Shown in pieces: positions 6,528-14,314 of a stretch of DNA of 61,153 bases. The translations under genes were made by a program, and so were the position numbers. Numbering within the stretch: position 1 is the first letter of the stretch; each line of letters opens with the position of its first letter. Location of the stretch: positions 1 through 61,153 of the IMG/VR virus record IMGVR_UViG_3300009788_000013; one strand, 5' to 3'. The DNA comes from a virus. Below the pieces are notes generated by a model. That model made no database searches, was not told where the DNA came from, and saw only the letters and a list, made by a program, of their open reading frames with translations.

Positions 6528-7012
6528 TTCAGCGCATCCTTGATATGCGGCCCGATGATCTCTGTAATCTTCTTCTCCATGTAGTTCACCGGCCCGCGTA
6601 GATAGTCCGTACCCCTAGGATTAGGCCCCCCGAGTCCTTGATTATAGTTTTTGTTGATCTCGTGAACGAAGGTTGCATAACCCACATCCTTTGTATTCGT
6701 GCCGCCAGCACCAGCAGGCCCTCCGTAGGCCAGCGTGAATACTATCTTCCCAGATTGTCGGATTACAAATGTCGCGCCCTTAATTGGTACCCCGTTCCAT
6801 TGAACGTGTCCACTGTTCATTAGGTTCAATGTGTCACGAGGAACAATATTGCCGCCATAGCCTTCGCCACCGTCCTTACTGACAGCCATTGTACGTTCAG
6901 CCCATTCGAAGCCCCCTTTAGCCGCAGCTTCGCGGATGTCCTTAGTCCACGCCTTGAGCTTTCGCTGGAATGCAGCTGCACCAAGGAGGGCTCCTCCGCT
7001 ATGAAGTGCCAT
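6524..7012 (-). CDS. HK97 gp10-like head-tail connection protein
   Basis: This 162-residue protein has the order expected of gp10/neck-type proteins: an N-terminal helix (FQRKLKAWTKDIREAA), a VPRDTLNLMNS segment, a strand-rich middle with Gly-rich loops, and a YATFVHEINKNYNQ motif followed by a C-terminal helix (MEKKITEIIGPHI). The FVHE motif near residues 110-115 is typical of gp10-like proteins. The ATG shares its A with the TAA of the upstream gene. It lies upstream of the tail terminator as expected. Confidence 0.6.
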   Translation of the reverse strand: MALHSGGALLGAAAFQRKLKAWTKDIREAAAKGGFEWAERTMAVSKDGGEGYGGNIVPRDTLNLMNSGHVQWNGVPIKGATFVIRQSGKIVFTLAYGGPAGAGGTNTKDVGYATFVHEINKNYNQGLGGPNPRGTDYLRGPVNYMEKKITEIIGPHIKDALK

Positions 7013-7194
7013 TACCTTTGCCTCCTATCCCATCCAACAAGGAGTATTCCAATGCCTATACCTACGAGTAGTAGCCATCCATGTTGTGCTAAATAGAGGT
7101 GGAAAGGGAGCGGCGGGCTGGCTACACCTTGAAACGCGGCAACGTTAGAGGCAAACACCAGCCCACCGATGAGCATGACGACTCTTGCTCTCAT
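7012..7194 (-). CDS. 60-aa protein with two hydrophobic segments
   Basis: This 60-residue protein has an N-terminal signal-like helix (VVMLIGGLVFASNVAAF) and a C-terminal membrane helix (WLLLVGIGIGILLVGW) ended by Arg residues. GAGG lies five bases before the ATG. A small membrane protein inside the connector gene cluster is unusual; holin-like or exclusion roles are possible but not shown. Confidence 0.5.
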   Translation of the reverse strand: MRARVVMLIGGLVFASNVAAFQGVASPPLPFHLYLAQHGWLLLVGIGIGILLVGWDRRQR

Positions 7195-7208
7195 TATACC
7201 TCAATTCA

Positions 7209-7637
7209 TCAGAGATCGTCTTCGCGGGTGAATGCCGACGTACCAGTCATCACATGCTGGCCTCGGCTGAATCGCGGGCTGATCCTGTCGGTATCATCTA
7301 GCGTGGCATCTTTCGCACTGATCGATCGGGATGGCAATGATGGCGTGAATCCCTCAGCGCTCATCTCGCGCAGGATCTCATCAGCCGTTTTCCGGTAGGC
7401 GGATGCGATCTCCATCATGTCTTCGTTCGATGCCTTGAGAGCGAAAATCTGATATCGCCTGGTAATTGAGAGAGCGATCGCATGGGCTGCTGGCCATTTA
7501 TTGCCTTTCTCCACCAGCATCGCGGCGATCTCTTCGTCACTAACTACAGCATCTTCACCAGTGACGATCGTGTCACCTATCTTGAATCGTACCCAATCGG
7601 AATCGCTATTATCAGGACTGGTGTAGGTTGCGGACAT
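7209..7637 (-). CDS. Head-tail connector-like protein
   Basis: This 142-residue soluble protein starts MSATYTSPDNSD. It contains ITRRYQIFALKASNEDMMEIASAYRKTADEI in its middle, which resembles the helical core of phage head-tail adaptor proteins, and a polar C-terminus. It lies between the capsid gene and the gp10-like gene, as connectors do. AGAGG precedes the ATG. Confidence 0.5.
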   Translation of the reverse strand: MSATYTSPDNSDSDWVRFKIGDTIVTGEDAVVSDEEIAAMLVEKGNKWPAAHAIALSITRRYQIFALKASNEDMMEIASAYRKTADEILREMSAEGFTPSLPSRSISAKDATLDDTDRISPRFSRGQHVMTGTSAFTREDDL

Positions 7638-7699
7638 TTAAGCACCTCTTCAACAATCCGGAGGAAGATGGCATCCTGCAACGTTTGCTTTGCATCCAG

Positions 7700-8413
7700 C
7701 TACGAACCTGCCATCTTCGGAAATGCATCGATAGCCGAAGCCACCGAAGCATTCACTACGGTTATACACCGATCTTCTAGAAAAGGCAAGGTAGTCTGGA
7801 ACAGCTGCGCCCAGCTTCTGTACATCTGCCGCTGCTCTGGATGCTCGGATGCGAATGCTCGCCCTGGTACTAGATCGTAGCCATACAGGGTGATGTGCTG
7901 CGCTCCCAATAGCACAGCTACATTCAGAGCGCCGTATCCCGAACAGCCTCCGATGCAGACTGTAGATGGATCAGCACTGAGCCCAGGCTCTCGTGATCGA
8001 TTGAGGTAGACGACTCCCGGCATATCCCAAAGATCAGCATGGCACTTCGGGATAGCTATATATTTCCGCCCAGTGAATTTACCGAGGAGTGAAAGGCGGG
8101 ATCTGATCCAGCGATGATCATGTGAATACAAAGCAGCGGCCCAGGGAACTTGTAGCACGGCGTCATTGATGGCCAATACTACCTGTCCCCTGAGCCGCTC
8201 AAAGTCAAAACTACAGAGCGATGGGCCGCTACCGACTATTACGCAGCGGCCCCATCGTTTTCGGTCTCCGGTAATACGGGATCGATTTTTTTCATCTTCC
8301 AGAGCCCGAAGAGATTGTTCTTCGGAAAGTGCTTCTTCGGCACTCGATCGCCAGGATGGAGAACTCGCACTCGACGCTTGCCTGACAGCTCCTGGTAGGA
8401 GATATCCTGACAT
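7700..8413 (-). CDS. DUF115/MptE-like protein, paralogue 2
   Basis: This ORF of up to 237 residues shares its order of motifs with the 5147-5908 protein: CVIVGSGPSL, VVLAINDAV, GGCSGYGALNVAVLLGA, ITLYGYDLV. The first 55 residues overlap the neighbouring gene and look non-domain-like, so the true start is probably nearer 8250, though no ATG or GTG is available there. The fold is that of MptE-like pyrophosphokinases and DUF115 glycan-linked proteins. It sits between capsid and connector genes. Confidence 0.55.
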   Translation of the reverse strand: MSGYLLPGAVRQASSASSPSWRSSAEEALSEEQSLRALEDEKNRSRITGDRKRWGRCVIVGSGPSLCSFDFERLRGQVVLAINDAVLQVPWAAALYSHDHRWIRSRLSLLGKFTGRKYIAIPKCHADLWDMPGVVYLNRSREPGLSADPSTVCIGGCSGYGALNVAVLLGAQHITLYGYDLVPGRAFASEHPEQRQMYRSWAQLFQTTLPFLEDRCITVVNASVASAIDAFPKMAGS

Positions 8414-8457
8414 GCTACAAATTCTCCATCATGGCAATTAGCCCATGTGATCAGCAT
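8239..8457 (-). CDS. 72-aa hypothetical protein downstream of capsid
   Basis: The ATG at 8457 follows the capsid stop with one base between. The 72-residue product is basic with a HPGDRVPKKHF segment and an acidic tail. It resembles small proteins often found just after the major capsid gene, but I recognise no family. It overlaps the extended frame of the DUF115-like gene. Confidence 0.5.
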   Translation of the reverse strand: MLITWANCHDGEFVACQDISYQELSGKRRVRVLHPGDRVPKKHFPKNNLFGLWKMKKIDPVLPETENDGAAA

Positions 8458-8458
8458 C

Positions 8459-9475
8459 CTACGTGCTCACCGTGTGAATAAAGTAGCCTAGATCGGCTCC
8501 CGTCACCACGAACGTATAGGCTAATTCGATCTCCTGAATATCGGCCTTACGTGAGGGCTCAAACCATGACGTAATCCGCCCGCCAAGAGCATTCGCCCCC
8601 AGCAGCCCGGACCATGAGTAAGTGTACCCCGCACTCGGAGTCCTCCTTCCTGGACGCGCTGGTCGATGGAGCAACAGCACAGCATCAGTATCACCGATGA
8701 AGGCATAAGTTCCTGACTGGCCTACATCGTCTGTGTTCTGCACCGAGCCCATCACCAGGACTTCATCCAGTTCCAGTAGCGCTGCAACCGTTTGGCGGGT
8801 AACAAGCGCCGTCCCGGTTGTCTGGCCACGATCAGTCCGGCCAACTAGATCAGCATGATCAACGATGATGTCCCATGCCTGCTGACCGAAGATGGCGATG
8901 TTCGGACGGATGCCGGTATTCTGCTGAACAGTACGAAGCCCTGTCCTCATCTCGGAAATCGGACTTGAGCTTGACTGATCCCACTTCGTACCTGGGGTAG
9001 CATCTGTACCCCAAATACTCTGAGCGAAGTAAGCCGCTGCCCATTCGATCTCTTTGAAAAGCAGCGCTTGTTGTGTCATGAATTCCTGATTGTCCCGCGC
9101 TGGTTCGTATGGAGCCTGAGCATTCGCTGCTGTCTGCTCATCGAGCGGCATGTGGCCAGCCATTACATTGCAGGTATAGCTGTTGGTGTTATCCACGCCG
9201 TAATGCAGTTCAGCACTTCCAGCACCAGGAGCACGTCGGAGCATTTGTGATTTGAGCCAGAACGATTTCGTATAGAGAGCATACAGGTTACTTCTGTCCT
9301 GACTTGGAATGTTTGGAAACGCACGGCCCGCAACAAAGTTCTCAGCGAGTTGCATGTAGGCCATACTTTGGGTCGTTTCGAGGCGATCAACGTGTACATC
9401 GGCAGCAGTCAAACGCTTGCCGATCTTCACTCGTGGGTTGGGAGCGTTGACTCTGTGAATACCTGAGAATTCCAT
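8459..9475 (-). CDS. Major capsid protein
   Basis: The 338-residue protein begins MEFSGIHRVN at ATG 9475 with GGAG seven bases upstream; an extra 25 codons in frame are unsupported. It follows scaffold and decoration genes and has the composition of HK97-fold or capsid protein E-type shells: an N-terminal arm, a long middle with an NIAIFGQQAWDIIVDH segment and FIGDTDAVLLLHR late in the chain, and a beta-rich end. Identification rests on position and overall pattern. Confidence 0.7.
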   Translation of the reverse strand: MEFSGIHRVNAPNPRVKIGKRLTAADVHVDRLETTQSMAYMQLAENFVAGRAFPNIPSQDRSNLYALYTKSFWLKSQMLRRAPGAGSAELHYGVDNTNSYTCNVMAGHMPLDEQTAANAQAPYEPARDNQEFMTQQALLFKEIEWAAAYFAQSIWGTDATPGTKWDQSSSSPISEMRTGLRTVQQNTGIRPNIAIFGQQAWDIIVDHADLVGRTDRGQTTGTALVTRQTVAALLELDEVLVMGSVQNTDDVGQSGTYAFIGDTDAVLLLHRPARPGRRTPSAGYTYSWSGLLGANALGGRITSWFEPSRKADIQEIELAYTFVVTGADLGYFIHTVST

Positions 9476-9491
9476 TTCATGTCTCCTTTCC

Positions 9492-9857
9492 CTAGCTCGC
9501 CTGTCCACCGCGCAGCTTGACGTAGCAGCGAACGATAGAACCGGCGCCACTCGCGTCAGCTAGTGCCACAGCAAACACCTCATCACCAGAGGTTGCTAAG
9601 TGCGCTCTGCTGACGGAGTTCGGTGCTAGTTCATCGCCTGCGGTAAATGCGGCGCCGGCCACTACTAGCGACTCGCCAGCGATCCGCAATGATCCAGATC
9701 TCGCGGCTGCGGCTGGTTTGTTCTGTAGGATTCCGCCTGCTGACTCGCCGTCGATGCAGGGCTCCAGTCGTCCAAGGGCGTTAATTCGTACCGGGTGAAA
9801 TTGGTGGGAGCTGAGATCCTCCCCAGCATCCACACTAATGTCGATGACTTGAGACAT
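9492..9857 (-). CDS. Head decoration-like protein (DUF2190 type)
   Basis: The 121-residue protein from ATG 9857 (MSQVIDISVDAGEDLSS) is beta-rich with VRINALGRLEPC, ESAGGILQNKP and AGDELAPNSVSR segments. These are the usual marks of capsid decoration proteins of the DUF2190 kind, encoded directly upstream of the major capsid gene. It would cap capsomers on the outside of the head. Confidence 0.6.
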   Translation of the reverse strand: MSQVIDISVDAGEDLSSHQFHPVRINALGRLEPCIDGESAGGILQNKPAAAARSGSLRIAGESLVVAGAAFTAGDELAPNSVSRAHLATSGDEVFAVALADASGAGSIVRCYVKLRGGQAS

Positions 9858-9859
9858 AT

Positions 9860-10477
9860 CTATGACTCCTCTTCCTGGTAGATCTTGTACAGCCCCGGAT
9901 TCTGTTCGCAAGCTAGATTCAGCGCTTCAGCTTCGGAGAGTTTGGCATTGTTCTTCCTGATCTCAACAGCCTTCGCCACGAGCTGAGGATAAGCCTCATC
10001 CGCATCCTGGTTACCCCCGGCATCGCTGCCGAGAGGAGTAGTCAGGCCGCTGATCTTGAGGTTATTGATTTCGAGCATCTTCTCAAGTCGCTTGCGCTCG
10101 TCGGAGTCAGCATCGAATTTCAGGATCAGCTTTGCCCACTCGCGCGGTTCGTCGCTGATGTTCGGCCATTTCTTCTCAATCCGGGATTCCTCCCGATCAA
10201 GGGCTCGCTCACTGTTGATCTTTGTGATCTGCTCACGAGCATCCTTCAATTCCGTCGCCTGTTTCACAACAGCCTCGCGGCTAGTCGCGGACAGCGCTTC
10301 CAGATCCGCCTTTGTCAGCGGTGTCCTGTCCGGTTCTGGCGGAGTACCGGCAAGCCGCTTGCGCAGCTCGTCATTCTCCGTCGTTAGGGTATCGAGCTTT
10401 TTCTGAAACTCGGTGCCTTGCTTATCGAGCTTTTCCATCAATGAAGTCAATTGATCCTCAATGGTTTGCTTGGGCAT
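9860..10477 (-). CDS. Nested scaffold protein from an internal start
   Basis: Inside the 357-residue gene and in the same frame, ATG 10477 (MPKQTIEDQL) is preceded by AGGAGG (within 10485-10491) at a spacing of eight bases, the best Shine-Dalgarno in this region. It would yield a 205-residue protein consisting only of the coiled-coil scaffold part, as lambda Nu3 is made within gene C. This is inferred from sequence alone. Confidence 0.5.
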   Translation of the reverse strand: MPKQTIEDQLTSLMEKLDKQGTEFQKKLDTLTTENDELRKRLAGTPPEPDRTPLTKADLEALSATSREAVVKQATELKDAREQITKINSERALDREESRIEKKWPNISDEPREWAKLILKFDADSDERKRLEKMLEINNLKISGLTTPLGSDAGGNQDADEAYPQLVAKAVEIRKNNAKLSEAEALNLACEQNPGLYKIYQEEES

Positions 10478-10933
10478 AGGCTTACCCTCCTTTCTGTTCT
10501 TTAGCGTTGCCTGACATTTCGCAATGTCGCTGGCTGTGATACTTGATTTGCCGATCGTTGATAGTCGTGTCTTAATCTCTTTGACAAACTGGGTGACGCT
10601 GGCTTTGAGCTTAGCTTTCAATGGCTGGCCAGCTTCATTCTCGTAGATTGAGCGAAGACTGGAATGAAGCGCATCAACTAGCGGATGAACCTCGTCCATG
10701 ATCTCCCAGACTTTCATCCGAGCTTCTGTCTCAGCTAGAGCCTCATCAAAACTACGGGCCTCCTCGTGCTCGTCTTTGAGTAGCGGCTCACAAAGGAATT
10801 CAGCTGCATCCTGATCGCCGCTGTTAGAGTCCCGCTTGAACAGCACGACACGAGCGCCGCTATTGGCGGGCACATCAACGAGATCGATCTTGTCAATCTG
10901 TAAATCTGTGATGACGTACTGTTTCTCAGCCAT
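9860..10933 (-). CDS. Scaffold protein with N-terminal protease-linked extension
   Basis: This is a 357-residue protein. Residues 1-35 (ITDLQIDKIDLVDVPAN) match the tail that follows XkdF-type maturation proteases. Residues 60-130 are helical. From residue 153 on, a long coiled coil (EDQLTSLMEKLDKQG and onward) and an acidic C-terminus look like a capsid scaffold. It lies between the protease and the decoration/capsid genes. It contains a strong internal start described separately. It probably forms the core around which the prohead assembles. Confidence 0.6.
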   Translation of the reverse strand: MAEKQYVITDLQIDKIDLVDVPANSGARVVLFKRDSNSGDQDAAEFLCEPLLKDEHEEARSFDEALAETEARMKVWEIMDEVHPLVDALHSSLRSIYENEAGQPLKAKLKASVTQFVKEIKTRLSTIGKSSITASDIAKCQATLKNRKEGKPMPKQTIEDQLTSLMEKLDKQGTEFQKKLDTLTTENDELRKRLAGTPPEPDRTPLTKADLEALSATSREAVVKQATELKDAREQITKINSERALDREESRIEKKWPNISDEPREWAKLILKFDADSDERKRLEKMLEINNLKISGLTTPLGSDAGGNQDADEAYPQLVAKAVEIRKNNAKLSEAEALNLACEQNPGLYKIYQEEES

Positions 10934-11090
10934 GATCTTGCTCCACTACGAATATTGCTGATCTGAAGATCTCCTCAGCCAGTAACGTAGCTGCTTCATC
11001 CTCCGTTAAGAGTTGATCGAATATTGCTAGGGCTAGATGCGGTAAATAGTCTCTAGCCTTCTTCCCATCTACTATGACTGTCGCCTTCAT
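10926..11090 (-). CDS. 54-aa hypothetical protein between protease and scaffold
   Basis: ATG 11090 overlaps the TGA of the protease gene (ATGA) and opens a 54-residue acidic, helical protein (MKATVIVDGKKARDYL; LLTEDEAATLLAEEIF). Its TGA overlaps the start of the scaffold gene. The coupling at both ends makes it a likely real gene. Function unknown. Confidence 0.6.
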   Translation of the reverse strand: MKATVIVDGKKARDYLPHLALAIFDQLLTEDEAATLLAEEIFRSAIFVVEQDHG

Positions 11091-11743
11091 TCGACTTCGG
11101 TTCGAGCCGCTGAGCCCTCTATTGAGAATGCGGGCCGCTCACCTGATTTCACCAGCGCCCACAGCTCCGGATCGTCTACGCGAAAACCAGCCCAATGTCC
11201 TTCCATTCCGAGATCGATTCCTAGTGCTTCCTGTTTGGCCTTCGTGAACACAATCGATTCGACTAATCTAGAGGTACCGCCGCGCTCGTGCATATCTCCC
11301 CCTTCACGAGAATCAAGGACGAACTGATAGGCAGCTTTCTCATAGATTACGACTGGGATAATATCCCCCTGGGTATCCACGATCGGTTTACCGTCCTTGG
11401 TTAGCTCACTCATCCATCCAAAGACGAGCTGCTGTTCTGCATCGAACTTGACGATACGATATTTTGCCGTGAATCGGCGATCCCCCGCTTGGCTGGTCAC
11501 TACACCGCCTGGAGGGTTTGGGTGGGACTTGGGGGGATCGCCGAACTTGCGGATGACCTTCTCTGACCAAAGCCGTGTGGAATCAGAGATCTCTGATATC
11601 CTCTTAACCTCTGGTATTGTCAGTCTAGATCCATCAGCAGCTTTCCTGACTGCTTCAGGGAGAGTATCTTCGACCTCTAACCAAACCTCAGAGAAGCTCT
11701 GGCAATCCTTCGCCACGGCCATCGGAACCTGGAAATCTTCCAT
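11087..11743 (-). CDS. XkdF-like prohead serine protease
   Basis: This is a 218-residue protein. From about residue 95 it has the XkdF family pattern: LVFGWMSE, a VDTQGDII segment, YEKAAYQFVLD, a MHERGG motif with the likely catalytic His (about residue 151), LVESIVFTK, GHWAGFRVDDPELW and AFSIEGSA. XkdF-type enzymes mature the capsid and scaffold. It lies upstream of the scaffold, decoration and capsid genes, as expected. The N-terminal 90 residues are less conserved. Confidence 0.75.
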   Translation of the reverse strand: MEDFQVPMAVAKDCQSFSEVWLEVEDTLPEAVRKAADGSRLTIPEVKRISEISDSTRLWSEKVIRKFGDPPKSHPNPPGGVVTSQAGDRRFTAKYRIVKFDAEQQLVFGWMSELTKDGKPIVDTQGDIIPVVIYEKAAYQFVLDSREGGDMHERGGTSRLVESIVFTKAKQEALGIDLGMEGHWAGFRVDDPELWALVKSGERPAFSIEGSAARTEVE

Positions 11744-11801
11744 CTCGATTGCAGTTTACGGCCATGGTCGTCAAATCTCCAAACGGGTACCTGGCAAGTA
11801 T

Positions 11802-12170
11802 CTAGTTTTCTGTGTTGTTAATCTTCCGCTCAAGGCGACGGATCGAATCACTCTGTCTCTGTATACGATCCCGAAAATCATCTAGCCGCCCTGTCGTTGC
11901 ATGAGCTGTTATCTCACATGTCGCCTTTCGGACAAAGCCCCCATCTCCATTCATTGTCTCCAGCAACTTCAGCATGAAACTATCAGCGAATGCAGTCAAT
12001 GCTGCATCTAGTTCCTTGCTAGTAACGAATCCCTGTTCCTCATGCCATTCCCTAATCTCTAGGCGAAAGTGAGCTTGAGAACTCCTGATCCACAGTCCGA
12101 TTCCGGTTGTGATCGAAGCCGATAATCCAGCTACACCAAAGAGCGCAATTTGAACGATAGTGGCATCCAC
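11802..12170 (-). CDS. 122-aa membrane-anchored coiled-coil protein
   Basis: The N-terminus is a membrane helix (IVQIALFGVAGLSASITTGIGLWI). It is followed by a charged region and a C-terminal coiled coil (FRDRIQRQSDSIRRLERKI). The layout of one membrane anchor plus coiled coil is reminiscent of phage holin/spanin-type or Mu-like small head-module proteins, but no motif decides. It lies between MuF and the protease. Confidence 0.5.
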   Translation of the reverse strand: MDATIVQIALFGVAGLSASITTGIGLWIRSSQAHFRLEIREWHEEQGFVTSKELDAALTAFADSFMLKLLETMNGDGGFVRKATCEITAHATTGRLDDFRDRIQRQSDSIRRLERKINNTEN

Positions 12171-12183
12171 GGTTTTGCTCCTC

Positions 12184-13266
12184 TCAGAAGTTTCTCCCGA
12201 CCGGTCTTGGTGCTGCTCTCGATCTCGGGAAATGCAATACTAGCCCACAACGGCACATGACATGAATCGGTGGATGTTCAGCTACTGATTGCAGGCTAGT
12301 GAACTCCTCACCGAAAGCAACGATTGTGCCATGCAGCGGCCCACAGATTGGGCATACGCGCTCATCTCTAGCCGTTATCCAGCGGCGCTGCACTATCCGA
12401 GGATCGATCAATCCATCATCTATCGACTGCTGCCAAAGCTCATGCTGGCCGGCGTTGCTGGCGCGGATCGTTTCGGTTCTAGCAATCGCCTCAGATCGAT
12501 GCTTCAAGAAGCGCTCAAAATAGCGATCAGTCATCCTCTGGATCTGCTCTGGGGTAAAAGGTGTTCGATCAGCAATCAATCCGCCCTCCGAGATGTGCGC
12601 TCTCAATGTTGCGTCGAATCTCCGATCGCGGAGCTTGAACCTCATCGCTGTAGCAGCATCCCCATCAATTAGCGCCTGCTGGAATCTCCGAACTGCGGCT
12701 GTCTGGTGTTCCGTCAATCCGATGTGCTGCCTGATCTCGCGTGCAGCTACTCGCGGGTGCATCCCCTCCTCGAAAGCCCGGATCATCACATCACGGATAG
12801 ACTCCCGCGTACCGACGCTAATATCCCGGATCAGATCGAATTCATAATCTCGGAGAAACTGAACTGCCCGAGGATTTACCAAATCGAAGGTGATGTCTGC
12901 CTGAAGCCCTTTCGGCAGCTTCGACATCGCGGCTTTTGCGCCTGCCGCAAAAGTAGCCGTGACAGCCTCTCTAAGTGATTCCACCTCCGCAGGTAGTCCT
13001 ACCCCTTTGAACGCCTCGGCAAACGCCTCTGACAGCCGTAGGATGCGCTCAACGGCCATTGTGTCGCCAGTAAGGATCGCCTCCGATAGCTCTCTCATAC
13101 TGATGTTGCTTTTGATTGAAGCTATGGCTGCCTCAAACGCTGCGATGAATCTCGACTCCATCTTCCCAGCAGCAATCGAAACCGGATCTAGATCTGAATC
13201 CGTAATCCGAACTTTGAGGATGGGCGGATACCCCGGCATTGGTCGCCGCCTGATACGGCAAACCAT
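12184..13266 (-). CDS. MuF-like head morphogenesis protein
   Basis: This 360-residue protein ends in the classic MuF (SPP1 gp7/Mu F) domain: ARTETIRASNAGQ, a RRWITARDERVCPICGPLHG zinc motif, and HPPIHVMCRCGL with paired Cys near the C-terminus. The N-terminal two thirds are helical. I start at ATG 13266, with GGAG eight bases upstream, since the longer frame overlaps the neighbouring gene. MuF proteins are minor capsid components placed near the portal. Here ten genes separate it from the portal, which is unusual. Confidence 0.8.
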   Translation of the reverse strand: MVCRIRRRPMPGYPPILKVRITDSDLDPVSIAAGKMESRFIAAFEAAIASIKSNISMRELSEAILTGDTMAVERILRLSEAFAEAFKGVGLPAEVESLREAVTATFAAGAKAAMSKLPKGLQADITFDLVNPRAVQFLRDYEFDLIRDISVGTRESIRDVMIRAFEEGMHPRVAAREIRQHIGLTEHQTAAVRRFQQALIDGDAATAMRFKLRDRRFDATLRAHISEGGLIADRTPFTPEQIQRMTDRYFERFLKHRSEAIARTETIRASNAGQHELWQQSIDDGLIDPRIVQRRWITARDERVCPICGPLHGTIVAFGEEFTSLQSVAEHPPIHVMCRCGLVLHFPRSRAAPRPVGRNF

Positions 13267-13310
13267 CCGAGCCGCTCCGCCCCTGCGGGTTGAATTGATC
13301 AGCGGCAAAC

Positions 13311-13769
13311 CTACTCCGCTGCTGGCGGTGTCTCCTCGCCGGGGCCTGGCACCCATTCGGAATCGATTGCGATATCCCGATGGGCGGCAGATTGGAGATT
13401 GAGCAGATTGTCATAGCCTGCCGCGTTGTTCGAGATTCTCGACAACACCTTTTGTTGTTCGGACAACGTCGTCACCACCAGGTTGTTCAGTGCTGACAGA
13501 TGATTGTTTGCCTGATCGCGCTGCCGGGCGAGGGCTTCCGAGTGATCATCGAATCCTCGCTTCGTATTGAGGAACAAGACGCCTGATCGATCAGTCGTCT
13601 CTACCTGCATCCGCTCTCCGGTGAATGTTTCCTCTACCCGAGACTCGGTGCTTGAGACACCTGTTTGCTGACCCTGAGTCTGCAAGATTTTCTGAACTGC
13701 GCTAGTCGCAGCTTGAGTTGCGATCTGCTCAATTTCTTGAGCTGTTAATTTTCCTTCGACTGCTGCCAT
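13311..13769 (-). CDS. 152-aa virion-region protein
   Basis: This protein is 152 residues, soluble, helical and Gln/Ala-rich at the N-terminus (EIEQIATQAATSAVQKIL), with a middle helical segment (LSALNNLVVTTLSEQQKVL) and an acidic Pro-rich end. The pattern suggests a trimeric coiled-coil head or fibre component. No family recognised. Confidence 0.5.
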   Translation of the reverse strand: MAAVEGKLTAQEIEQIATQAATSAVQKILQTQGQQTGVSSTESRVEETFTGERMQVETTDRSGVLFLNTKRGFDDHSEALARQRDQANNHLSALNNLVVTTLSEQQKVLSRISNNAAGYDNLLNLQSAAHRDIAIDSEWVPGPGEETPPAAE

Positions 13770-13793
13770 TAGTTTAGTACTCCTTTTCCTTGT

Positions 13794-14087
13794 TTAGTTT
13801 ACTTGCCGCGTCCGAACCGTCACACTATCTTCCTGTGCTGCTATCAGTGCACCAACACCATCCCAACGATGCCGCCATAGTCCTGACTCGTCCATCGTGC
13901 GATCAACGTAAAAGATCCCGGTGGAGGCTTTGATCACATCCCCATCGACACCGAACTCCAGTGCTTCCTGATTTCCGCTAGGATCTTCGATCACGACCGT
14001 TATCGTAGTCGGATCAGCCAATGCCAAGTCAAGATCCCGGAATGTCACTTTGAATCTAACTCCATCGCCGATGTCGAATGTGGGCAT
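13794..14087 (-). CDS. 97-aa beta-sandwich-like virion protein
   Basis: This 97-residue protein resembles a single Ig-like domain: FDIGDGVRFKVTF, TITVVIEDPSGN, GIFYVDRTMDESGLWRHRW, and a final strand VTVRTRQV. The GxWxxRW pattern is common in small phage structural proteins involved in head decoration. It overlaps the upstream TGA by a base. Confidence 0.5.
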   Translation of the reverse strand: MPTFDIGDGVRFKVTFRDLDLALADPTTITVVIEDPSGNQEALEFGVDGDVIKASTGIFYVDRTMDESGLWRHRWDGVGALIAAQEDSVTVRTRQVN

Positions 14088-14311
14088 TACGGTTGCTCCT
14101 CTAATGTCGCTGTTGCCGATTCCGTCATGAGCGTTGCGGTTCCTGTCTCTGCCACTAGCGTAGCTGATCCTGTTTCTGTTAGCAAAACGGCAGTTGCTAT
14201 TGAGGTGCTAAGGATTAGCAGCGGTGCCAGTTCCTCCAGGGTCGCCGTCCCCGGTACAGCACTCCCCCAATCAATCGCATGGCTAAACCACTTGGCGGAT
14301 GCTCCTGGCAT
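14087..14311 (-). CDS. 74-aa protein with ATLxxETG repeats
   Basis: The second half is a tandem array of short Thr/Ala/Leu-rich units: TETGSATL, AETGTATL, TESATATL, about eight residues each. It forms a regular beta-like or fibrous stretch. The N-terminus (AKWFSHAIDWGSAVPGTA) looks like a small attachment region. Probably a short fibre or spacer of the virion; this is inference. Confidence 0.45.
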   Translation of the reverse strand: MPGASAKWFSHAIDWGSAVPGTATLEELAPLLILSTSIATAVLLTETGSATLVAETGTATLMTESATATLEEQP

Positions 14312-14314
14312 TGA

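Noticed and set aside
7471-7482. GCGATCGC (HIP1-like) octamers suggesting a cyanobacterial host
   Set aside because: Only a few copies were noticed (for example near 7474, 41150, 60712), explainable by general GATC enrichment. No photosynthesis genes. Host left open.
11397-11885. Plus-strand ORF of 162 codons bridging two genes
   Set aside because: Antisense to the protease and its neighbour, no domain, no ribosome site.
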